The position numbers and the translations under genes are program-made. Below are positions 1 to 6,517 of a stretch of DNA of 26,287 nt, in pieces. The notes beneath the pieces are model-generated. The model searched no databases. It was not told the origin of the DNA and saw only the letters and a program-made list of their open reading frames with translations. Each line of letters opens with the position of its first letter. Position 1 is the first letter of the stretch. The stretch comes from Deltaproteobacteria bacterium (GTDB taxonomy: Bacteria; Desulfobacterota; Desulfobacteria; Desulfobacterales; ETH-SRB1): contig JAFCZU010000007.1 of assembly GCA_019314185.1 (NCBI GenBank), positions 1 to 26,287 on the forward strand, written 5' to 3'.

Positions 1-54
1 AGCCAGGTTAGGGCGCAGATAGACAAAGATGCATGTTTTGTATGTCATAAGTAA
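1..54 (+). CDS. qrcA: C-terminal end of multihaem cytochrome c (QrcA), partial
   Basis: Only the last 17 codons and the TAA are inside the window. The readable tail ends in ACFVCHK, so the final haem-binding motif is C-F-V-C-H, two residues before the C-terminus (reading seen directly). In sulfate reducers a multihaem periplasmic cytochrome, QrcA, precedes QrcB in the qrcABCD operon and takes electrons from periplasmic cytochrome c3. The call rests on this motif plus the qrcB, qrcC and qrcD genes that follow on the same strand. The number of haems cannot be seen here. Another c-type cytochrome is the only realistic alternative. Confidence 0.7.
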   Translation, partial: SQVRAQIDKDACFVCHK

Positions 55-55
55 T

Positions 56-76
56 TAAGCTACAGGCTTATTTTTT
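56..76 (+). terminator. Weak hairpin plus T tract between qrcA and qrcB
   Basis: TAAGC and GCTTA form a 5-bp stem around a 5-nt loop, directly followed by six T. The stem is short and AT-rich, so full termination is unlikely. It could reduce transcription of qrcB relative to the cytochrome gene or protect the 3' end of the upstream message. Chance occurrence is possible. Confidence 0.3.
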
Positions 77-105
77 GCCAGCAATATTTATAAGGGGTAG
101 AATTA

Positions 106-2370
106 ATGAAAGTATGCAGAAGAAGTTTCTTGTCATTGGTAATTGGTGGCGCTGCAGGCACAGCCCTTTCGCCGTTACCATGGAAGCTGATAGATGACAG
201 TTCCATATGGACACAGATGTGGCCATGGACTCCGGTGCCGGAAGATGGCGAAGTTAGCCATGTGAATACTGTATGCTCTCTTTGCTCAGGCGGTTGCGGG
301 CTTACTGTTCGAAAGGTTAATGATCGTGCAATTAAAATAGAGGGTATGAAAGGATATCCTGTAAATAATGGCGGAGTATGTCTTCTTGGATTATCCGGTC
401 TTCAATTGCTTTATGGGCCTACACGCGTTAAAACTCCTTTAAAGAGGGTTGGCGATAGAGGTGAAGGTAAATGGGAGAAAATATCTTGGGAAGATGCAAT
501 TTCAGAGGTTGTAAAAAAGCTTGCCGATTTAAGGGCAAAAGGGCTGTCTCATACAGTCGGATGTATTGCAGACTCGGATCATGGCACAGTTGCTCATCTG
601 CTTGGAAGGTTTCTGACAGCATACGGCAGTCCGAATTTTATACGCACACCCTCCATGCAGGATTCATATGAACTGACATTGCGTCTTATGCAGGGTGTTC
701 AGGCTTCAGCCGGATTTGATGTTGAAAATGCTGATTTTATATTAAGCTTTGGAAGTGGATTGATAGAAGGCTGGGGATCGCCTGTGCGTATGTTCAAGGC
801 TAACAGCGCATTAAAAGGCAAAGGTAAACTGGTGCAGGTTGAGCCGCGTCTGTCCAATACAGCGGCAAAATCAGACAAGTGGATTCCAATTAATCCTGGG
901 ACAGAGGCTGCTCTGGCTCTTGGGCTTGCACATGTGATTATTAAAGAATCTTTGTATAACTATGACTTTGTTAACAATTATTCTTTTGGGTTTGATGATT
1001 GGACTGATGATCGAGGTATATCTCACAAGGGATTTAAAAAGCTTGTGCTCGATGAATACGGTCCTGACGATGTTGCGGAGCTTACGGGCATTTCTGATTC
1101 GACTATAATATCTCTGGCCAGGAGCTTTGCCAGAGCATCTAAACCTCTGGCGATTTGCGGACGTGGTCAGGGAAATACCCCGGGCGGGTTAAGTGAGTTT
1201 ATGGCAGTACATGCCTTGAACGCTCTTGTCGGAAATATAAACAGAAAAGGGGGCGTCTGGGCTGTTCCTGACCTCGATTATATTAGATGGCCTGAAGTAG
1301 AAAAGGATATTAATGCTACAAAGGGAATGCGGGCAAATCGCATAGATGGAGCAGGGAGCAAAACTTATCCTGACTCAAGATATTTGTTAAATAGATTTCC
1401 TGAGGCGGTCAATTCCGGAAAAGAATATCCAATGGAGGCTTTATTTGTTGTGGGCGCCAATCCTGTTTATACTATTCCTGACAGCAAGGTCGTGAAACAA
1501 GCCTTTGACAAGATACCGTTTGTGGTAAGCTTTTCTTCATATATGGATGAGACTGCCACAAATGCCGATCTTATCCTTCCGAATCATGTTTTTCTTGAAC
1601 GTTATGAAGATGTGCCTATGCCTGCCGGGCTTCAGAAACCTGTTGTCGGTTTTTCAAAACCTGTTGTAAAGCCCCAGTTTAATACCAGACATGTTGGAGA
1701 TGTAATAATTCAAATAGCAAAATCATTTGGGGACGTGATAGCGGATGCTTTTCCATGGGATAACTATGAAGCCTGCCTGCAAAAAACATTAGGCAATAAA
1801 TGGAACACTCTGAATGAAGAAGGATTCTGGTTGGATTCTAAATTTGCGGCTCCTGGCTGGAAAGGAGCATTTAATACGCCATCTGGAAAATTTGAATTTT
1901 GTTCAAGAGCTTTTGCCGCAAAGAACGAAAATTCATTTCCACAATTTAGCCCTGTTGAACCTGAAGGAGATGAAGGCAGGTTCCCATTAGTTCTCATTCC
2001 GTATGATAATATGAGGCTTGCAAGCGGATTTATTGGAGATCCTCCCTTTGCTATAAAGACTGTTGAGGATACAGTGCTTAAGGGTAATGATATTCTTGTT
2101 GAAGTTAATCCAAAGTCAGGCAGAGGGTTTAGAGAGGGTGATCAGGCAATCCTTAGTACTCCCAAGGGCGCTGTAAAGGTCAGGGTGCATCTTTTTGACG
2201 GGATTATGCCCGGTTTAGTGGCAATGCCAAGAGGTCTGGGGCATACTGCTTATGACGAATACCTCGCTGATAAGGGTATTAATTTTAACGAACTCATCGG
2301 TCCGGTTGAAGATCCTGCTTCCGGTTTTGATGCAGCCTGGGGAATAAGGGCCAAGCTGACAAGAGCTTAA
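106..2370 (+). CDS. qrcB: QrcB, molybdopterin oxidoreductase-family subunit of the Qrc menaquinone reductase
   Basis: A 754-residue protein of the Mo-bisPGD oxidoreductase superfamily. The N-terminus carries a Tat-type signal (R5-R6-S-F-L followed by a hydrophobic stretch), so it is predicted to be exported folded to the periplasm. Cys57, Cys60, Cys64 and Cys92 give the CxxCxxxC-x27-C pattern of the N-terminal [4Fe-4S] site. The molybdopterin domains follow, and the C-terminal part looks like the usual dinucleotide-binding domain. I see no obvious Cys or Sec at the expected metal-ligand region, which agrees with the known Qrc complex, where molybdenum was not found. AAGGGG lies 8 nt before the ATG. 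It is followed closely by the FeS and membrane subunits, so QrcB is the large periplasmic subunit of an electron input module to menaquinone. A PsrA/PhsA-type reductase is the alternative, but the flanking cytochrome gene favours Qrc. Confidence 0.85.
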   Translation: MKVCRRSFLSLVIGGAAGTALSPLPWKLIDDSSIWTQMWPWTPVPEDGEVSHVNTVCSLCSGGCGLTVRKVNDRAIKIEGMKGYPVNNGGVCLLGLSGLQLLYGPTRVKTPLKRVGDRGEGKWEKISWEDAISEVVKKLADLRAKGLSHTVGCIADSDHGTVAHLLGRFLTAYGSPNFIRTPSMQDSYELTLRLMQGVQASAGFDVENADFILSFGSGLIEGWGSPVRMFKANSALKGKGKLVQVEPRLSNTAAKSDKWIPINPGTEAALALGLAHVIIKESLYNYDFVNNYSFGFDDWTDDRGISHKGFKKLVLDEYGPDDVAELTGISDSTIISLARSFARASKPLAICGRGQGNTPGGLSEFMAVHALNALVGNINRKGGVWAVPDLDYIRWPEVEKDINATKGMRANRIDGAGSKTYPDSRYLLNRFPEAVNSGKEYPMEALFVVGANPVYTIPDSKVVKQAFDKIPFVVSFSSYMDETATNADLILPNHVFLERYEDVPMPAGLQKPVVGFSKPVVKPQFNTRHVGDVIIQIAKSFGDVIADAFPWDNYEACLQKTLGNKWNTLNEEGFWLDSKFAAPGWKGAFNTPSGKFEFCSRAFAAKNENSFPQFSPVEPEGDEGRFPLVLIPYDNMRLASGFIGDPPFAIKTVEDTVLKGNDILVEVNPKSGRGFREGDQAILSTPKGAVKVRVHLFDGIMPGLVAMPRGLGHTAYDEYLADKGINFNELIGPVEDPASGFDAAWGIRAKLTRA

Positions 2371-2389
2371 ATCAAAAAATGAGGTTTTG

Positions 2390-3196
2390 ATGAAAGAAGA
2401 ACACAAACACGGAAAAGCCAGTAAATTTGGAATGGTCATAGATTTGGATAAATGTACCGGCTGTGGGTCTTGTATGGTAGCCTGTATGTCTGAAAATAAT
2501 GTTCCTTTTAAGAAGGATGAAACAAACAAGCTCGACAGTATTACATGGTTGCGGGTTTATAAATTGACCAACGGAAAAAAGTTTCCTGAAACAGATATAT
2601 GCTATATTCCAAGACCGTGTATGCAATGCGAGGGTGAACATGGCCATTCACCATGCGTATCTGTTTGTCCTGCTACTGCTACAGATTACAATCATGAAAC
2701 AGGGATTGTCAGCCAGATTTATACCCGCTGTTTTGGATGCAGGTATTGTATGGCTGCATGTCCATATCATGCCAGGTATTTTAACTGGTGGGATCCTGTA
2801 TGGCCTGATGGTATGGAGAAATCTTTAAGCCCGAATGTTTCGTCCAGAATGAGAGGTGTTGTTGAGAAATGTAGCTTCTGTTTTCACAGGTATCAGCTCG
2901 CAAAGAACAAGGCCTATGCTCAGGGACGGCGGGAACTAAAAGAGGATGAATATCAAACAGCATGCACACAGGCATGTCCTGCGGGCGCTATTACATTTGG
3001 TGATCTGAACAATCATAATCATGCTGTATATAAGCTTGCAAAGCCTGATAACAAGCATGGTGGCCGCCCAAGAAACCCCAATGCCTTCAGGCTGCTTGAG
3101 AGACTGGGCACTAATCCAAAAGTTTACTATCTTTCAAGCCGTGAGTGGGTGAGACGGGCAGGAGATAATTATATTCAAGATGAAGGCAAACAGTAA
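2390..3196 (+). CDS. qrcC: QrcC, periplasmic four-cluster iron-sulfur subunit
   Basis: A 268-residue ferredoxin-like protein of the DmsB/PsrB/NrfC family. Sixteen cysteines form four cluster-binding groups: Cys22/25/28/32, Cys77/80/89/93, Cys114/117/120/124 and Cys161/164/192/196. The family passes electrons between the large catalytic-type subunit and a quinone-binding membrane subunit. No signal peptide is seen; proteins of this type are usually carried out by the Tat signal of their partner, here QrcB (inference). I chose the ATG because GAGG lies 5 nt upstream. A TTG one codon earlier would sit only 2 nt from that SD. The gene starts 19 nt after the qrcB stop, so the two are cotranscribed and probably assembled together. 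Confidence 0.86.
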   Translation: MKEEHKHGKASKFGMVIDLDKCTGCGSCMVACMSENNVPFKKDETNKLDSITWLRVYKLTNGKKFPETDICYIPRPCMQCEGEHGHSPCVSVCPATATDYNHETGIVSQIYTRCFGCRYCMAACPYHARYFNWWDPVWPDGMEKSLSPNVSSRMRGVVEKCSFCFHRYQLAKNKAYAQGRRELKEDEYQTACTQACPAGAITFGDLNNHNHAVYKLAKPDNKHGGRPRNPNAFRLLERLGTNPKVYYLSSREWVRRAGDNYIQDEGKQ

Positions 3197-3256
3197 CACC
3201 ACCTAAGATGAGCGATTAACTCTTAGCGGTTAGCTGTTATTATTTCGGGTGTTTAC
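3193..3256 (+). repeat. Imperfect inverted repeat in the qrcC-qrcD spacer
   Basis: GTAACACC at the qrcC stop pairs, with one bulge, with GGTGTTTAC about 48 nt downstream. The interior is rich in TTAAC/TTAGC words that can pair with each other imperfectly. The spacer before qrcD is 116 nt, long compared with the other junctions of this operon. It may be a small dispersed repeat or an mRNA-processing hairpin. No T tract follows, so it is not a standard terminator. Confidence 0.35.
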
Positions 3257-3312
3257 CACCGATACGATTTTCACCAACTTAATCACCGCACATATTTAGG
3301 AGCACATAACTT

Positions 3313-4569
3313 ATGGATTCTGCATTAATACCCGAGGGGGTTAAACGCTGTTCATTTGGAAAATTTATCTTATGGATTGTTATAGTCGGTGCTGTGCTGT
3401 TATGGGGCGTTGTTGCCATGCTGCTTTGCTGGTTCAAAGGGCTTAACCAGACAAACATGAACGATGCTTATGGATTTGCCATATGGATATGGGCTGATCT
3501 TGCAGTTATCGCTCTTGGCGGCGGAGCTTTTTTTACCGGTTTGCTGAGATATGTCATAGGTAAAGATGAGCTGAAAAATATTATCAACTACGCTGTTTTA
3601 ATAGGGTTTATCTGTTACAGTTCGGCGCTTCTTATTCTTGGAATGGATGTTGGGCAGCCGCTAAGGTCCTGGTTTATATTCTGGCATGCAAATGTTCATT
3701 CAATGCTGACTGAAGTGGCTTTCTGCCTTTCCTGTTATTTTGCTGTTCTGACCATTGAATATATTCCGCTTATTCTTGAGAACAGGCGTGTTGATAGGGT
3801 TCCGTTTTTTCATAACCTGAGCCATAATATGCATGGAATCATGGTAATATTTGCCGCAACAGGCGCGTTCCTTTCCTTTTTTCATCAGGGATCACTTGGC
3901 GGAACTCCTGCGGTTCTTTTTGGACGCCCATTTTCTTTCAGGGAAGGGGTTTTAATCTGGCCATGGACATTTTTTCTCTTTACCTGGTCGGCGGCAGCCT
4001 GTGGACCATGTTTTACGATACTTGTTACATGGATTACCGAAAAGATAACAGGGAAAAAACTTGTCAGGCAAAATGTTATCAGGCTGCTGGCCAAGATAGC
4101 CGGCTGGATGTTTGCAACATATACTGTTGCGAAGATAATTGACACTTGGTATTGGGCTACAGTTACGGCGCCGGCCCTTGGATTTAATTTCATGGATTTT
4201 TATTCCAACAATCCATTCTATGGTCCATGGATACTTGTGCTTGAAATAGTTGTTTGTGGTGTTATTCCATCGTTAATACTTATCACTAAAACTGGTCGCA
4301 AGTCTTCATTTTTGCTAATAAGTGCTGTGTTTCTTGCGGTGCTTGGCGCATGTGTGAATCGCTGGGTGATGGTGCTTCAGGTAATGGCTGTGCCGGTTCT
4401 TACATTTGAAACCTGGCAGATGTACTTTCCAAGCTGGCAGGAGATTGCTACAACTATTCTTCCGGTAGCATACGGTATTATCCTGATAATGATTTCATAC
4501 CGTTATCTGCCGATATTCCCTCAGGAACAAGAATTAGAGGAGGAGAAAAATGCTTCCATTTTCGTTTGA
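3313..4569 (+). CDS. qrcD: QrcD, NrfD/PsrC-family integral membrane quinone-binding subunit
   Basis: A 418-residue, very hydrophobic protein with about ten predicted membrane segments, starting with a helix at roughly residues 18-42. It belongs to the NrfD/PsrC family, whose members bind menaquinone in a transmembrane bundle and take electrons from a four-cluster FeS partner. Gene order after qrcB and qrcC identifies it as QrcD. In sulfate reducers the complex oxidises periplasmic cytochrome c3, which carries electrons from H2 or formate, and reduces menaquinone for the Qmo complex and APS reductase. AGGAG lies 10 nt before the ATG. Its last 20 nt, coding for an acidic tail rich in Glu, overlap the next small ORF and contain that ORF's ribosome binding site just before. 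Confidence 0.87.
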   Translation: MDSALIPEGVKRCSFGKFILWIVIVGAVLLWGVVAMLLCWFKGLNQTNMNDAYGFAIWIWADLAVIALGGGAFFTGLLRYVIGKDELKNIINYAVLIGFICYSSALLILGMDVGQPLRSWFIFWHANVHSMLTEVAFCLSCYFAVLTIEYIPLILENRRVDRVPFFHNLSHNMHGIMVIFAATGAFLSFFHQGSLGGTPAVLFGRPFSFREGVLIWPWTFFLFTWSAAACGPCFTILVTWITEKITGKKLVRQNVIRLLAKIAGWMFATYTVAKIIDTWYWATVTAPALGFNFMDFYSNNPFYGPWILVLEIVVCGVIPSLILITKTGRKSSFLLISAVFLAVLGACVNRWVMVLQVMAVPVLTFETWQMYFPSWQEIATTILPVAYGIILIMISYRYLPIFPQEQELEEEKNASIFV

Positions 4570-4702
4570 ATGGGCGTGGGATATGGGTCATATGATATTT
4601 ATGGGTGGTCTGTGGTATGCGCTGACTATTATAGGTCTCGGTATGACTTATTGTGTAATAAAAGCCGCTGTAGATACGTCTAAGGGTAAAGGCAGTCATT
4701 AG
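4550..4702 (+). CDS. Small single-span membrane protein coupled to qrcD
   Basis: A 50-residue ORF beginning MLPFSFEWAWDMGHMIFMGG and ending KGKGSH. One hydrophobic segment (about residues 14-40, rich in Gly, Met, Leu and Ile) is followed by a short basic tail, suggesting a single transmembrane helix. The ATG follows GAGGAGGAG by 4-5 nt, a strong Shine-Dalgarno, and overlaps the qrcD end by 20 nt in another frame, which suggests translational coupling. It is the last gene before a strong terminator. I do not recognise a named family. By position it may be a small accessory subunit or assembly factor of Qrc, like other tiny subunits of membrane oxidoreductases (inference). The overlap, RBS and hydrophobic pattern make a chance ORF unlikely. 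Confidence 0.7.
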   Translation: MLPFSFEWAWDMGHMIFMGGLWYALTIIGLGMTYCVIKAAVDTSKGKGSH

Positions 4703-4787
4703 AAATTATTGATTGTTAATTTTGAATTTTGAATTAAAATCGAACTTTTTCTTCATTCACTATTTAAAATTAAAAACTTAAAATTGT

Positions 4788-4832
4788 AAAAGCGCTTATC
4801 TCATTGTTAAATGCTGATAGGCGTTTTTTTTT
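4788..4832 (+). terminator. Intrinsic terminator of the qrc operon
   Basis: CGCTTATC pairs with GATAGGCG (8 bp, one G-T pair) around a 15-nt loop, immediately followed by a run of ten T. An AAAA run before the left arm can extend the pairing into the T tract. It lies 86 nt after the last small ORF and ends the qrc transcript before murA. Confidence 0.75.
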
Positions 4833-4848
4833 ATAGGATTAAGGGGTA

Positions 4849-4925
4849 AGGATTAAAGGATTAACTGACTTATTTATATTAGGTTTAAGTGATCCGTAAA
4901 TTTCTATTCCTTAATCTTTAATCCT
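4849..4925. repeat. Imperfect inverted repeat upstream of murA
   Basis: AGGATTAAAGGATTAA at the left and TTAATCTTTAATCCT at the right are near-perfect reverse complements separated by 46 nt. The left arm is preceded by another GGATTAAGGGG copy. It sits between the qrc terminator and the murA start and may be a small repeat element or a regulatory hairpin for murA. No function is visible. Confidence 0.4.
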
Positions 4926-4942
4926 ACTTAGCGTGGAATGAT

Positions 4943-6196
4943 ATGGATAAAATTGTTGTGAAGGGAGGAGTCTCTCTTGAAGGCGAAGTAAAAATAAGCG
5001 GATCCAAAAATGCGGCGCTTCCCATACTGGTTTCATCTCTTCTTGCGGATGGATGGAATACCTATTCTAATGTTCCTGATTTAAGAGATGTCAAGAGTAT
5101 AAAACAGCTTCTTTCATATCTTGGGGCAAAGGTAGAAACAAATGGAAGCGTTATCCGGATAAATGGCGGCGGTCTTTGTAAAAGCGAGGCGCCCTATGAG
5201 CTGGTAAGGAAAATGAGAGCTTCCATTCTGGTTCTTGGCCCCCTTGTGGCCAGGTTAAAAAAGGCCAGAGTATCATTGCCAGGCGGTTGCGCTATCGGTG
5301 CCAGGCCGATAGATTTGCATTTAAAAGGTCTTGCGCGTCTCGGGGCTTCAGTTGAATTGAAACATGGCTATATTGAAGTTTCAGCCGAACATCTTAGAGG
5401 AAACGAGATTTATTTTGATATAATGACAGTAACCGGCACAGAAAACCTTATGATGGCTGCAGTTCTTGCGGAAGGAATCACTGTTTTACGCAACGCAGCA
5501 TGTGAGCCTGAGATTGTGGCGCTTGCCGATGTATTAAATAAGATGGGAGCAGATATCCATGGCGCCGGTACTTCTATAATTACAATAAAAGGTGTACAAT
5601 CACTGCACCCCGTGTCTGTATCCATCATACCTGACAGAATAGAGGCAGGTACGTTTATGGTTTCGGCGGCTTTAACCAGTGGAAATATAACGATCTTGAA
5701 TTGTGAACCCGCACACATGGGAACCATAATTCATAAACTTAGACTAACTGGGACAGATATAAAGATAGATGATAAAAATATTCATGTTGTTGGATCTGAT
5801 AAAATTGAGAGTGTTGATGTTAAGACATTGCCGTATCCTGGTTTTCCAACCGATATGCAAGCGCAATTTATGGTACTGATGTCGGTTGCAAAAGGTTTTA
5901 GTAATATTTCCGAAACTGTATTTGAAAACCGTTTTATTCATGTTAGCGAACTTAGACGTATGGGAGCTGATATTACGATATCCGGCAATTCCGCAATGGT
6001 TAAAGGTGTGCCCATGCTATTTGGTGCTCCGGTAATTGCAACAGATCTTCGGGCCAGTGCTTCATTGATACTGGCGGGCCTTGTTGCCAAAGGCAAAACA
6101 GAGGTGCATCGAGTTTATCATTTAGATCGTGGGTATGAAGCAATTGAGAAGAAATTTACCCAGCTTGGGGCATCAATAAAGCGGGTCAGAGAATGA
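4943..6196 (+). CDS. murA: UDP-N-acetylglucosamine 1-carboxyvinyltransferase (MurA)
   Basis: A 417-residue EPSP-synthase-fold enzyme, the usual length for MurA. It transfers enolpyruvate from PEP to UDP-GlcNAc in the cytoplasm, the first committed step of peptidoglycan synthesis. Lys22-Asn23 in the [11 protein letters not shown] motif and Cys116 in [11 protein letters not shown], the residue alkylated by fosfomycin in most MurA enzymes, are present. The FPTDMQAQF motif near residue 300 supplies the conserved Asp. No deletion or frame damage is visible. A start near GCGTGGAATGAT has only a weak GGA ribosome site. It stands alone between the qrc terminator and comEC and is probably transcribed on its own. 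Confidence 0.96.
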   Translation: MDKIVVKGGVSLEGEVKISGSKNAALPILVSSLLADGWNTYSNVPDLRDVKSIKQLLSYLGAKVETNGSVIRINGGGLCKSEAPYELVRKMRASILVLGPLVARLKKARVSLPGGCAIGARPIDLHLKGLARLGASVELKHGYIEVSAEHLRGNEIYFDIMTVTGTENLMMAAVLAEGITVLRNAACEPEIVALADVLNKMGADIHGAGTSIITIKGVQSLHPVSVSIIPDRIEAGTFMVSAALTSGNITILNCEPAHMGTIIHKLRLTGTDIKIDDKNIHVVGSDKIESVDVKTLPYPGFPTDMQAQFMVLMSVAKGFSNISETVFENRFIHVSELRRMGADITISGNSAMVKGVPMLFGAPVIATDLRASASLILAGLVAKGKTEVHRVYHLDRGYEAIEKKFTQLGASIKRVRE

Positions 6197-6419
6197 GAGG
6201 CGAATTCAGAATTCAGAGGACTATAAGCGCTCAAGAACTTTTTTTGCTTCTATTGCTGAACAATGAATGTCGAACAAGGAATTTCGAATGATGAATTGTG
6301 GAATCGTTACGCTCCAAGTGTCACATGATTGTTAAGTTAGCGATTATGGGGGCAAGGGCTAAAAGTAATTTACAGTAAATTAAGGGTGCGTAACTTGATA
6401 GTATAGGAATTTCTATTTT
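6197..6419. other. Intergenic stretch between murA and comEC without a gene
   Basis: No coding frame with protein-like composition is seen. The first part has two tandem GAATTCA-type heptamers and then short AATGTCGAACAAGGAAT-like words of the sort often repeated between genes. A T7 run occurs near 6240 but has no convincing stem. The right edge is the palindromic repeat described next. Confidence 0.5.
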
Positions 6420-6503
6420 TCTATATTCAGTCTTAGACTCAGATGGATAAGCACAGACAATTAAAGTTCGTGTTCGTCTGTGTGAGTCTGTGGTTAATAA
6501 TTA
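6420..6503 (+). repeat. Dispersed palindromic repeat, copy A
   Basis: An about 84-bp element beginning TCTATATTCAG and ending TTAATAATTA. The arms contain CAGAC/GTCTG words (AAGCACAGACAA left, TCTGTGTGAGTCTGTGG right) that pair imperfectly. The second copy, with the same outer words and the same core AAGCACAGACAA, lies just upstream of the large lipid synthase. Here the element ends 14 nt before the comEC start codon. It contains an in-frame ATG that would add 25 false residues to ComEC. Confidence 0.65.
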
Positions 6504-6517
6504 AAGCAATATTAGAA

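Noticed and set aside
6443..6517. Upstream ATG giving ComEC 25 more residues
   Set aside because: This stretch is part of a dispersed repeat also found near 16.2 kb; the family N-terminus begins at the later ATG.
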